This document shows, in pieces, positions 24,450 to 32,493 of a stretch of 36,267 nucleotides of DNA. Within the stretch, counting starts at the first letter, position 1; every line of letters begins with the position of its first letter. This DNA is from an uncultured Bacteroidota bacterium (GTDB lineage: Bacteria > Bacteroidota > Bacteroidia > Flavobacteriales > Flavobacteriaceae), in NCBI GenBank assembly GCA_902515395.1, contig CABXUL010000013.1, positions 1 through 36,267 of the forward strand, in the 5' to 3' direction. The notes under the pieces are model-generated. The model worked only from the letters and a program-made list of their open reading frames with translations. It searched no databases and had not been told where the DNA came from. Position numbers and translations under genes: made by a program.

Positions 24450-24627
24450 AATTTCTGAAATACTTTATTGGGTCGTTGCTCTAATTGCTAGCTATGAAAG
24501 TTTTTCTCAGTGGGAGGTAAATAGACATAAAGCCTATATTTTTATTGGATTTGCTTTATTATCTATTTTTATGGCATTATTCCGAAGACACTTTAGAAAA
24601 AAATTTAAAAACAGGCAAAACCCTTAA
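24436..24627 (+). CDS. Small two-helix membrane protein
   Basis: This 63-residue protein has two predicted membrane helices (ILYWVVALIASYESF and AYIFIGFALLSIFMALF) joined by a short polar turn, and a strongly basic tail (RRHFRKKFKNRQNP) that should face the cytoplasm. It overlaps lptC by 14 nt, and its stop overlaps the next ATG (TAATG), so it is certainly in the operon and probably translationally coupled. A small protein at this position between lptC and the CBS-domain gene is, as I recall, conserved in flavobacteria. Its function is unknown; association with the Lpt complex or the CBS protein is a guess. Confidence 0.82.
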   Translation: MKSYKISEILYWVVALIASYESFSQWEVNRHKAYIFIGFALLSIFMALFRRHFRKKFKNRQNP

Positions 24628-25901
24628 TGATAATAACTGACCTTATCATTATTATTTGTCTAATGCTATCCGCTTTTTTTTCGGGTATGGAAATTGCATT
24701 TGTCTCTTCTAATAAGATTTACCTTGAGATAGAAAAACAGCAGTCTGGAATCAGTGCTAAACTTTTAAGCTTTATTACTAAAAACCCATCACGTTTTATA
24801 GCGACTATGCTTGTTGGGAATAATATCTCTCTTGTAATCTATGGAATTTTTATGGGAGACCGAATTTTACAAATGATGTTTCCTGAGACTTTGCAAGGTT
24901 TATCAATTAGTATCAAAATTATTTTAATACAGACCCTAATTTCAACAATTATAATTCTAATCACTGCTGAGTTTTTACCCAAAGTAATCTTTCAGCAGTT
25001 TTCTAATACTTTTATGAAAGTATTTGCTTTTCCAACTGCTATTTTTTATTTTCTATTTTCTCCTGTCACGGCTATGATTATCTCGATTTCAGATCTAATT
25101 TTAAAAAAGTTTTTTAGTATCGAGGGGGACCAAATTCAATTTACATTCTCAAAAATAGAATTAGGAAACTATATTGAAGAACAATTAGAATCGACAAAGG
25201 ATTTAGAAAATGTTGATAGTGAAATTCAGATTTTTCAAAATGCTTTAGACTTTTCAGAAGTTAAGGCTAGAGAAGCTATGGTTCCTCGAACTGAAATTTT
25301 AGCCGCAGAAAATTCAGAATCAATGATGGAGATCAAAAAATTATTTACATCAAGTGGATTGTCTAAAATACCAGTTTACAACGAAACAATTGATAATATT
25401 CAGGGCTATGTACACGCTTTCGAGATGTTCAGAAAGCCAGATGATCTTAAAAAAATTCTTCTCCCTGTAGCTTTTGTACCTGAGACAATGAAAATTAGCG
25501 AGGTCTTGAAGCTGCTAACGAAACAAAGAAAAAGTATAGCAGTAGTATTGGATGAATATGGGGGAACCTCTGGAATTATAACTGTTGAGGATATTATTGA
25601 AGAACTCTTTGGAGAGATAGAAGATGAGCACGACAATATAGCTCACTATGAGAGACAATTAGAATCTAATTTATTTGAATTTTCCGCTAGGTTAGAAGTA
25701 GATTATATAAATCAAAATTACGGGATATCCCTTCCTGAAAACGAATTCTATGAGACTCTAGGGGGACTTATCGTTCATTTAAAGGAAGAAATACCTACCA
25801 AAGGAACTAAAATTGAATTAGAAAATTTTGAGTTTGAAATTAAAGAAGTTTCTTCTACAAAAATTGAAAGAGTTTTCCTTAAAATTAATCCTGAAAATTA
25901 G
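24627..25901 (+). CDS. CNNM/CorC-type CBS-domain membrane protein
   Basis: This 424-residue protein has an N-terminal DUF21/CNNM transmembrane domain (about 1-185, with the typical SAFFSGMEIAFVSSNKI and LLVGNNISLVIYG-like start), two CBS domains (about 210-330: VKAREAMVPRTEIL, FVPETMKISEVLKLL, AVVLDEYGGTSGIITVEDIIEELFGEIEDEHD), and a C-terminal CorC_HlyC domain (about 345-424). Relatives are magnesium/cobalt exporters or envelope proteins, often labelled hemolysins without evidence. GldE of the gliding machinery is in this family, but it usually lies beside gldD and ssb, which are absent here, so that name is not used. Its ATG overlaps the stop codon of the small upstream gene. Confidence 0.9.
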   Translation: MIITDLIIIICLMLSAFFSGMEIAFVSSNKIYLEIEKQQSGISAKLLSFITKNPSRFIATMLVGNNISLVIYGIFMGDRILQMMFPETLQGLSISIKIILIQTLISTIIILITAEFLPKVIFQQFSNTFMKVFAFPTAIFYFLFSPVTAMIISISDLILKKFFSIEGDQIQFTFSKIELGNYIEEQLESTKDLENVDSEIQIFQNALDFSEVKAREAMVPRTEILAAENSESMMEIKKLFTSSGLSKIPVYNETIDNIQGYVHAFEMFRKPDDLKKILLPVAFVPETMKISEVLKLLTKQRKSIAVVLDEYGGTSGIITVEDIIEELFGEIEDEHDNIAHYERQLESNLFEFSARLEVDYINQNYGISLPENEFYETLGGLIVHLKEEIPTKGTKIELENFEFEIKEVSSTKIERVFLKINPEN

Positions 25902-25960
25902 TTTCTATATTTCAATATAATAGATGGAGATTCTATCTAAACCCTTAAATAACAATTGAA

Positions 25961-25984
25961 TTCTTTTTTGAAATCAAAAAGGAA
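25961..25984. repeat. 11-bp inverted repeat upstream of the PpiD-like gene
   Basis: TTCTTTTTTGA-AA-TCAAAAAGGAA forms an AT-rich stem with one G-U pair, 36 nt before the start codon. It has no following T-run, so it is probably not a terminator. It may be an operator or a 5'-leader stem of the foldase gene, or chance in an AT-rich gap. Confidence 0.4.
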
Positions 25985-26020
25985 ATTGTATTTTCACGTC
26001 CGAAAAAAATTTAAATTGAC

Positions 26021-28132
26021 ATGGCAGTTTTAGGACAAATTAGACAGCGTTCTTTTTTTCTTATCATAGTAATTGGAATGGCTCTTTTTGCATTTGTTAT
26101 TTCCGGAGTTTTTGACGGAAACACCTCAAGCGCGCCAACTGATCCTATTGCAGTGGTTAATGAAGAGGAAGTTGAGCTGACATTTTTTAGACAAATGGTT
26201 GAACAAGCAGAAAGAAGCTATAATTTTTCTACAATGCAAGCTGTAAATTCTGTGTGGGATGAAATGATCAGATTAACTGTTTTTAAGCAAGAATTTGATC
26301 TGTTAGGTATAGATGCAGGCAAAGAACAAATTGAGATGATCCTGTCTAAGGACGAAAGAATAGTCCAAGACCAACGTTTTCAAAATGAATCAGGATTTTT
26401 TGACTTTGGAATTTTTACAGACTTTGTTAATAGCTTGCGTGTTGAAAATCCTCAAGCATATCAAAACTGGAGGTCTCAGGAAGAAAGTATTATTGCACTA
26501 GCCAAAGAAAATATTTATTATGACCTAATAAAATCTAGCTCTGGATTCACTGAATTAGAGGGTGAAGATGCATATCACCTTGAGAATGATAAGGTTAATA
26601 TTAATTTTGTTAATATACCCTTTAATGAAGTTCCTGATAGCTTATTTAAAATATCGAATAGTGACATTATTAGATATGTAAATCAAAATAAAGAAAAATT
26701 TGAGTTAGAAGCTTCAAGGAAGGTTAACTACGTAGTTTTTCCTGAATTGGCTACTGACGAAGATAAAAGTAGAATTCGAGCCAATTTAGATAAATTAAAA
26801 GAATTAAGTGTTGAATACAATGATGTATCCAAATTGAATGACACCATTCAGGGTTTAAAAACAACTCAAAATATAACTGAGTTTGTTGAGCAACACTCCG
26901 AGGTGCCTTTTGACTCTGTTTATCGTGCTAAAGGAGCTCTTGCTAATGATTATGCTGATATTCTTTTTGAACTTAAAAAAGGCGATGTTTTTGGACCCTA
27001 CGAGGATGGAGAACAATTTAAAATCTCAAGATTTATTGACAGGAAAAATGGTGGATCAATTAGAGCAAGTCATATTTTAGTTTCTTATGAGGGCGCCTCT
27101 CGTGCTAGCGCTCAAACTACCAGAAGTAAAGAGGAAGCTCAAAAAATGGCAAATAAATATTATCGTGAGGCTAGAAGAAAACCTGATGACTTTTCTGAAT
27201 TAGCCATTCAGTATTCTGATGGTCCTTCAAGCTCTATGGGTGGTGATCTAGGTTTTTTCCAAGAAGGAACTATGACAGATAAATTTTTCGAATTTTGTAA
27301 TGGATCTCGGGTTGGAAGAATAGGAATAGTAGAGACTGAATTTGGATTCCACATAATTAAAGTAACTGACAAAGAAGATATTGTTTTAATTGCTGATGTT
27401 GTTAAGCAAATTGTTCCTTCCGGAGAAACCTCTAATGAAATATTCCAGAAAACAACTCAATTTGAAATGGAGAGTATAAATCGTAAAGATTTTCGAGCTA
27501 CTGCTCAAAAATATGGATATGAAATTAAGGAGGTCGATCAAGTCAATATTCTAGATGAAAATCTACCATCGATTCAACGGCAGAGAAATCTTGTTCAGTG
27601 GTTATTTAATGATGGTACCAGAATTAATGATATTAAGAGATTCAGTTTAACCAATGGAGGATACGTTGTTGCCCAGTTAACGGATATTATACCAGAGGGC
27701 TCAATTAATATTGATACAATTAAAGAAGAAGTTACTCAAGAAATAATAAAAAATAGTAAAGCTGATTATTTATTAGAAATGTATAATTCATATATTTCGT
27801 TGGATAGCCTTTCTGAAGTGATAGGGAAAGAAATAGAAACCGCCTCTGCCTTAACGCAGAAAAATAATGTGCTTCCTGGAGCTGGTTCTGAGCCTTATGT
27901 CATTGGTGTAGCTTTTGCGATGGAATTAAATCAACCCTCAGCTATTATTAGAGGGAATAAAGGTGTCTACATGATTGAAGTTTCTTCGAGGGAAATTGCG
28001 GAAAACCTTGAAAGCTATCAAGCTTATGCTAATGTTTTGAAAATTGAAGAAAATAATAGAATAAGTTCGGTAATTTATAACGCGCTAAAATCTGCTGCAA
28101 AAATAGAAGATAATCGTCCAGTTTACTACTAG
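26021..28132 (+). CDS. Membrane-anchored peptidyl-prolyl isomerase (PpiD/SurA-like)
   Basis: This 703-residue protein starts MAVLGQIRQRSFFLIIVIGMA, the short basic tail plus single membrane helix typical of PpiD. A SurA_N-like chaperone region follows (about 40-200). The parvulin domain is about 345-450: IRASHILVSYEG, DDFSELAIQYSDGPSSSMGGDLGFF and VETEFGFHIIKVTD. A second, degenerate parvulin-like region may lie in the C-terminal part. It should assist the folding of periplasmic and outer-membrane proteins. It is 119 nt from the CBS gene; a -7-like TATATTTC at 25906-25913 could start its own transcript. It is convergent with the GHMP kinase gene, with 4 nt between stops. Confidence 0.93.
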   Translation: MAVLGQIRQRSFFLIIVIGMALFAFVISGVFDGNTSSAPTDPIAVVNEEEVELTFFRQMVEQAERSYNFSTMQAVNSVWDEMIRLTVFKQEFDLLGIDAGKEQIEMILSKDERIVQDQRFQNESGFFDFGIFTDFVNSLRVENPQAYQNWRSQEESIIALAKENIYYDLIKSSSGFTELEGEDAYHLENDKVNINFVNIPFNEVPDSLFKISNSDIIRYVNQNKEKFELEASRKVNYVVFPELATDEDKSRIRANLDKLKELSVEYNDVSKLNDTIQGLKTTQNITEFVEQHSEVPFDSVYRAKGALANDYADILFELKKGDVFGPYEDGEQFKISRFIDRKNGGSIRASHILVSYEGASRASAQTTRSKEEAQKMANKYYREARRKPDDFSELAIQYSDGPSSSMGGDLGFFQEGTMTDKFFEFCNGSRVGRIGIVETEFGFHIIKVTDKEDIVLIADVVKQIVPSGETSNEIFQKTTQFEMESINRKDFRATAQKYGYEIKEVDQVNILDENLPSIQRQRNLVQWLFNDGTRINDIKRFSLTNGGYVVAQLTDIIPEGSINIDTIKEEVTQEIIKNSKADYLLEMYNSYISLDSLSEVIGKEIETASALTQKNNVLPGAGSEPYVIGVAFAMELNQPSAIIRGNKGVYMIEVSSREIAENLESYQAYANVLKIEENNRISSVIYNALKSAAKIEDNRPVYY

Positions 28133-28136
28133 GTAA

Positions 28137-29036
28137 TTAATAAATTAATTCATCATAAGTGAATACCGTTGAATATCCTTTATCCTTAAAATAGTTGGGT
28201 GTACTGGAGTCTCCAGTTGCCAGGATAAAATCCCCCCCCCATGCCCCTAGGCTTTTAACAGCTCCTTTGAAGTCTTTAAAGTATTTTTCTTTTATTGGCT
28301 CAATTGATAGAAGCTGACCAATAAAACGTTCATGTTCCCATAGAAGTAGTTCAAATTCACTCAGACTTTCTGAAGTGCTAATTAATAAGGACAATTCATT
28401 TGCTCTAGTAATTTCTCTATCATTAATATCTTTTTTCATAAATTCTTTAACCGCTTGGCGGCTATTTATCTTTTGATTTAGATAAACGAAGTAAAGAGCA
28501 TTTTTAAAGTTGGGATCAAAATCACAATCTTCAATCTCAGGTCTTTCCATTTTCCAACTATAAAGTAAAGCTTTTTCAGCACTTGCACAGGCAATATCAT
28601 AACCACTTCCTCCAAAGGTTTCATTAAGAAGAGCGTAAGGATTAACACCAGCCCAATTAGCTAAGTTTACAATTAAAGTAGATGAGGTCCCTAGCCCCCA
28701 GAAACGGTCAAATTCCAAACGAGTGATTACGTTTCCACCAGATAATTTCAAGAAAATGGGATTTTGATATCTAATGGCCAATAAAACATGACGTAGACGA
28801 TCGGCGACTTCAGTGTTATCTGTCTTGATTAAGCTGAAATCGTCTACCAAAAAGCAGGCATTAAACCATGGAACTCCGCTTTTATCCAAGCTTTTCCATA
28901 TAAGTTGTCTAGAGGGCTTATTTTCAAAACTCAAAGTTTGTCCAAGTTTACTCGGTAGAGCTAAGGCTCGAGCTCCCTTAAGCACAAGGTACTCTGCTGA
29001 TAGCAATAATTTTCCACGACTATAAAATGACTTCAT
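28137..29036 (-). CDS. GYDIA-family GHMP kinase (mevalonate pathway-associated)
   Basis: This 299-residue small-molecule kinase of the galactokinase/homoserine/mevalonate/phosphomevalonate superfamily shows the phosphate-binding motif RFWGLGTSSTLIVN (Gly114-Thr120), the family-naming FGGSGYDIACASAEKA (GYDIA at 145-149), and a C-terminal KSLGAWGGDFILAT motif. The N-terminus YSRGKLLLSAEYLVLKGARALA is the substrate-binding start seen in mevalonate and phosphomevalonate kinases. It is 5 nt downstream of the HMG-CoA reductase gene, so a step after mevalonate formation is likely, but which phosphorylation it performs is not shown by sequence. The gene holds a run of nine G residues at the WGGD codons. 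Confidence 0.9.
   Translation of the reverse strand: MKSFYSRGKLLLSAEYLVLKGARALALPSKLGQTLSFENKPSRQLIWKSLDKSGVPWFNACFLVDDFSLIKTDNTEVADRLRHVLLAIRYQNPIFLKLSGGNVITRLEFDRFWGLGTSSTLIVNLANWAGVNPYALLNETFGGSGYDIACASAEKALLYSWKMERPEIEDCDFDPNFKNALYFVYLNQKINSRQAVKEFMKKDINDREITRANELSLLISTSESLSEFELLLWEHERFIGQLLSIEPIKEKYFKDFKGAVKSLGAWGGDFILATGDSSTPNYFKDKGYSTVFTYDELIY
28232..28240 (-). repeat. Nine-base G homopolymer in the GHMP kinase gene
   Basis: Nine C on the plus strand read as TGG GGG GGG GAT on the coding strand, encoding Trp266-Gly267-Gly268-Asp269. It is one of only two such tracts seen in this AT-rich window; the other is in lpxB. Confidence 0.9.
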
Positions 29037-29041
29037 TTCTA

Positions 29042-30355
29042 TTAGGAATTCGATTTTAAGAAATCGCTTACTGAGCTATGGCTTACCGTATTGGTTTTAA
29101 AATAAACGATTGCTTTTTCTTTTTGATCTTCTGTAGCCTTTTTTTGATTTAAGATATTAAGCAAGTGCATTTTCATGTGTCCTCGTTGAATCCCTGATGT
29201 TACCAATGATTGTATTGCCGCAAAATTTTGAGCTAAACCTGCTACTGCAATAACCTCCATTAGGGTTCTTGAATTTGGATTTCCAAGCAACTCCATTGAC
29301 CATTTGACAAGAGGATGAAGCTGAGTTAGTCCACCAACTGTTCCAAGTGCTAAAGGTAATTTAATCTCAAAAAAGAAATAATTATCTTCAATATAAGCAT
29401 TACTCAAACTAGAGTATATTCCATCCTTTGAGGCATAAGCATGCGCTGCAGCCTCGACGGCTCTAAAATCATTACCGGTAGCCATGACTACCGCATCAAT
29501 ACCATTCATGATTCCTTTGTTATGGGTAACAGCTCGATAAGTTTCTTTTTGAGCAACTTCAACTGCTTTAATAAATTTTTCGGCAAATGCTTGAGAGCTT
29601 AAATCTTTTGTCTCCTCCAGCTGTTCTATAGGACAGCTAACAGATGCATGAACAATGCATCCAGGTACATAGTTGGATAGAATACTCATTACAACCTCAA
29701 TTTGTTTTTCTTCCTCATTAAAATCATCGTATTCTAGGGCGGCAGATTGAAGTGTCTTAGCAATTTGTTCCAAACAGGAATTAATAAAATTGGCTCCCAT
29801 TGAATCTACAGTTTCAAAAGTTAGATGTAACTGAAAATATTCCTCCATTAAGTCAGTTTTATCCAGTAAAATTATTCTTTTAATTCCTCCACCACGATTC
29901 CGCATGTTCTCTGTAATCGATGAGGTGCTCTCAAGTAAACTTTGTTTTTTAGTTTTAAAAAATAAATTTAGCTTTTCAGTATTTCCTTTAAATAAAAAAT
30001 GTACATGTCCAATTTTTTCGGTTCCAATTACATTAGCTTTGAATCCACCTCTTGAAGCCCAGAACTTTGCTGATTTTGAGGCTGCAGCTATAACGGAACT
30101 TTCTTCAATAGCCATGGGAATAGTATAATTAATTCCGTTGATCAAAAAATTTGGAGCGACTCCAAGTGGTAAGTAAAAATTAGTTAATGAATTTTCTACA
30201 AATTCATCGTGAAGCTTCTGTATTGAGGGGTTGGAATGACTATAGCCACTTATTAACTTTTTTGCATTTTCTGGATTATCGAAATGTAATTGAGTTACCC
30301 ATTCAATTTTTTCGGCTTTGGAAAACTTGGAAAAACCTTCTATTTTTTTTGACAC
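29042..30355 (-). CDS. HMG-CoA reductase, class II
   Basis: This 437-residue protein interconverts HMG-CoA and mevalonate using NAD(P)H. Motifs include INYTIPMAIEESSVIAAAS (catalytic Glu84 or Glu85), NRGGGIKRI, the catalytic Lys in HNKGIMNGIDAV (Lys280), MATGNDFRAVEAAAHAYAS (Asp296), LALGTVGGLTQLHP and the C-terminal RGHMKMH (His393). This is the class often called degradative, but Bacteroidota without the MEP pathway use it for isoprenoid synthesis. The adjacent GHMP kinase supports a biosynthetic role. It is transcribed away from the POT transporter gene across a 133-nt gap. No membrane domain is present, as expected for class II. Confidence 0.95.
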   Translation of the reverse strand: MSKKIEGFSKFSKAEKIEWVTQLHFDNPENAKKLISGYSHSNPSIQKLHDEFVENSLTNFYLPLGVAPNFLINGINYTIPMAIEESSVIAAASKSAKFWASRGGFKANVIGTEKIGHVHFLFKGNTEKLNLFFKTKKQSLLESTSSITENMRNRGGGIKRIILLDKTDLMEEYFQLHLTFETVDSMGANFINSCLEQIAKTLQSAALEYDDFNEEEKQIEVVMSILSNYVPGCIVHASVSCPIEQLEETKDLSSQAFAEKFIKAVEVAQKETYRAVTHNKGIMNGIDAVVMATGNDFRAVEAAAHAYASKDGIYSSLSNAYIEDNYFFFEIKLPLALGTVGGLTQLHPLVKWSMELLGNPNSRTLMEVIAVAGLAQNFAAIQSLVTSGIQRGHMKMHLLNILNQKKATEDQKEKAIVYFKTNTVSHSSVSDFLKSNS

Positions 30356-30464
30356 TTTAGAGACATATCTGAGATTTGTAAATATACGTCATTTCAAAAT
30401 TTAACTACTACCAATGGGAATCCATAAAAATGAAAAAAAGTTTTACTGCTAAAAAGACTAACTT

Positions 30465-30472
30465 TATATTTG
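30465..30472 (+). promoter_or_regulatory. -7 box for the POT transporter gene
   Basis: TATATTTG matches the Bacteroidota consensus TAnnTTTG and lies 16 nt upstream of the start codon. A T-run (GTTTTAC at 30440-30446) sits about where the -33 element would be, without the final G. Confidence 0.5.
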
Positions 30473-30488
30473 AAAAATTACCAAAAAT

Positions 30489-31829
30489 ATGACAAAAGTG
30501 TACTTTATTCCTGACTCTGAAAAAACTCTATTTGGTCATCCTGCTGGGTTATTCGTTTTATTTTTTACGGAACTATGGGAACGTTTTTCTTATTACGGAA
30601 TGCGAGCATTGTTTACTATCTTTTTAGTTGCAGAAACTACAGGCCAAAATAAAGGTTTCGGTTGGACAAATGAGGAAGCACTCTGGCTTTATGGATGGTA
30701 TACCATGCTAGTTTATCTTGCATGTATTCCTGGTGGCTGGATTGCGGATAATTTTTTAGGTCAAAAAAAGACCGTAATGCTTGGAGGATTAATGCTTTGT
30801 TTGGGCCATGGAATCTTAGCTTTTGATAGTGAAATTAGCTTCTATGCAGGTTGTGCTTTTATCATCTTGGGTGTTGGAGGATTAAAACCAAATATTTCTT
30901 CAATGGTTGGAGGGTTGTATCCAAAAGGTGACATAAGAAGAGATTTGGGTTTTTATATTTTTTATATGGGGATTAACCTGGGCGCTTTTTTTGCTCCACT
31001 TTTGTGTGGCTGGGTTGGGGAAACATATAACTGGCATTATGGTTTTGGACTCGCTGCAGTAGGGATGATAATTGGTCAATTCGTCTACTATTTTGGTCAG
31101 CCTTATTTAGATAAAGTAGGAAATATAAAAAAGATTTCTGCTGATCAAAAAAAGGAACTAAAAAAACAAAAACTCACTCAAATTGAAAAAGACAGGATCA
31201 AGGTACTTTTGATCAGTTTTTTAATGATAATTGTTTTTTGGGGTGCATTTGAACAGGCCGGCGGATTAATGAATTTATATGCCAAACAAAAAACTAATCG
31301 TTTTCTCATGGGCTGGGAGGTTCCTGCTTCCTGGTTTCAATCCCTAAATGCTTTTTTTATCGTTACCCTTGCAGTAATTATTGGGCGTATATGGATGAAA
31401 TTAAAAATTAAAGGGAATCCAGCTTCGTCAATTTTTAAAATTGCAGTAGGTATACTAATAATGGGTTTTGGGTTTTTATTCATGCGTTTTGCTGCATCAG
31501 AACATGAATTATTCGGATATTCATCGATGCATTGGCTAGTTTTAGCCTACCTTTTTCATACTATTGGTGAGTTGAGTGCTTCGCCGGTTTCGCTTTCATT
31601 TATCACAAAATTAGCACCAGATAAATATGCTGCGTTAATGATGGGCTTATTTTTTGCTGCATCAGGAATGGGAAATATGTTAGCAGCTAGAATTGGTGTT
31701 AATGCTGAGGCAGTAGGCGAGAAAGTAACTTTTACTGGAATTTTTATTTTCTGTACTTTATTTGCCTTTTTGATTATAGCCATTTTAAGACCAATCAATC
31801 GTCTTATGCACAGAGCAGAATATACATGA
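30489..31829 (+). CDS. Proton-dependent oligopeptide transporter (POT/PTR family)
   Basis: This 446-residue MFS transporter takes up di- or tripeptides with protons. The POT signature ExxERFxYYG is present as ELWERFSYYG (Glu28, Glu31, Arg32), followed by LACIPGGWIADNFLGQKKTVMLGG, ILGVGGLKPNISSMVGG and FYMGINLGAFFAPLLCG. The conserved C-terminal part reads YLFHTIGELSASPVSLSFITKLAPDKYAALMMG. It is somewhat shorter than many bacterial POT proteins, which often have 14 helices; this one could have about 12. It is followed after 27 nt by a thioredoxin-like gene and may be co-transcribed with it, although no functional link is evident. Confidence 0.93.
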   Translation: MTKVYFIPDSEKTLFGHPAGLFVLFFTELWERFSYYGMRALFTIFLVAETTGQNKGFGWTNEEALWLYGWYTMLVYLACIPGGWIADNFLGQKKTVMLGGLMLCLGHGILAFDSEISFYAGCAFIILGVGGLKPNISSMVGGLYPKGDIRRDLGFYIFYMGINLGAFFAPLLCGWVGETYNWHYGFGLAAVGMIIGQFVYYFGQPYLDKVGNIKKISADQKKELKKQKLTQIEKDRIKVLLISFLMIIVFWGAFEQAGGLMNLYAKQKTNRFLMGWEVPASWFQSLNAFFIVTLAVIIGRIWMKLKIKGNPASSIFKIAVGILIMGFGFLFMRFAASEHELFGYSSMHWLVLAYLFHTIGELSASPVSLSFITKLAPDKYAALMMGLFFAASGMGNMLAARIGVNAEAVGEKVTFTGIFIFCTLFAFLIIAILRPINRLMHRAEYT

Positions 31830-31856
31830 TCAAATATAAATTTAAATTAAGAAGCA

Positions 31857-32393
31857 ATGAGATTAAATATATTTGTTTTTATCATTATAAGTAACTTAGT
31901 AAACGGGCAGGCCATCGAATGGATTTCATTTGAACAGGCGATTAAAGCACAAAAAGAAAATCCTAAAAAAATCCTAATGGATGTTTATACAGATTGGTGT
32001 GGGCCGTGTAAGCTTATGGACAAAAATACCTTTCAAAATCCTTATGTTGCTGCTTATGTTGTTGAGCACTATTATGCAGTAAAGTTTAACGCTGAAGGTA
32101 ATGAAACCATAAATTACTATGATAATACATTTAAAAACCCAAATTATGATCCCATCAAAAAAGGGAGAAACGCTACGCATCAGTTTACCCAGTTTTTAGG
32201 CGTCAAAGGTTATCCTACAATTGTATTCATTAGTGAGGTAGGAGATTTAATAACTCCGGTAGTCGGTTATCAAAACCCTCAGCAATTGGAGCTTTACCTA
32301 AAAATGATCAAACAGGGTGATTACATGGTTTTTTCTAAACCTGATGATTTCGAAAAGTACCTTAAAAACTTTGTGCCTAAATTTAAAAACTGA
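31857..32393 (+). CDS. Exported thioredoxin-like protein
   Basis: This 178-residue protein has a signal peptide (MRLNIFVFIIISNLVNGQA) and a thioredoxin fold of the thioredoxin_7/DUF255-like type: KKILMDVYTDWCGPCKLMDKNTF with active-site Cys48 and Cys51, then the cis-Pro segment GVKGYPTIVFIS. A long insert (about 70-105) between these is typical of the periplasmic Bacteroidota members. It probably acts as a disulfide reductase in the periplasm, and cytochrome c maturation or outer-membrane protein repair are possible uses. There is no lipobox. About 100 nt of AT-rich sequence without a clear terminator separates it from the convergent lpxB. Confidence 0.9.
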   Translation: MRLNIFVFIIISNLVNGQAIEWISFEQAIKAQKENPKKILMDVYTDWCGPCKLMDKNTFQNPYVAAYVVEHYYAVKFNAEGNETINYYDNTFKNPNYDPIKKGRNATHQFTQFLGVKGYPTIVFISEVGDLITPVVGYQNPQQLELYLKMIKQGDYMVFSKPDDFEKYLKNFVPKFKN

Positions 32394-32493
32394 GCTTAAA
32401 ACTTGCCTTTTTCTAAACATTATTCTAAAATGCTTATCACTATCATCTGCGATTACATTTTTTCAACTCATCTATTTAATTAAAGTGTAAAAA

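Noticed and set aside
24627-25901. Naming the CBS-domain protein GldE
   Set aside because: GldE belongs to the same family, but its usual neighbours (gldD, ssb) are absent, and the position between lptC and ppiD points to a different paralogue.
28134-28150. AATTAAT-AA-ATTAATT inverted repeat between convergent genes as a bidirectional terminator
   Set aside because: The stem is AT-only, lacks a U-run of usable length and is easily expected by chance in such AT-rich DNA.
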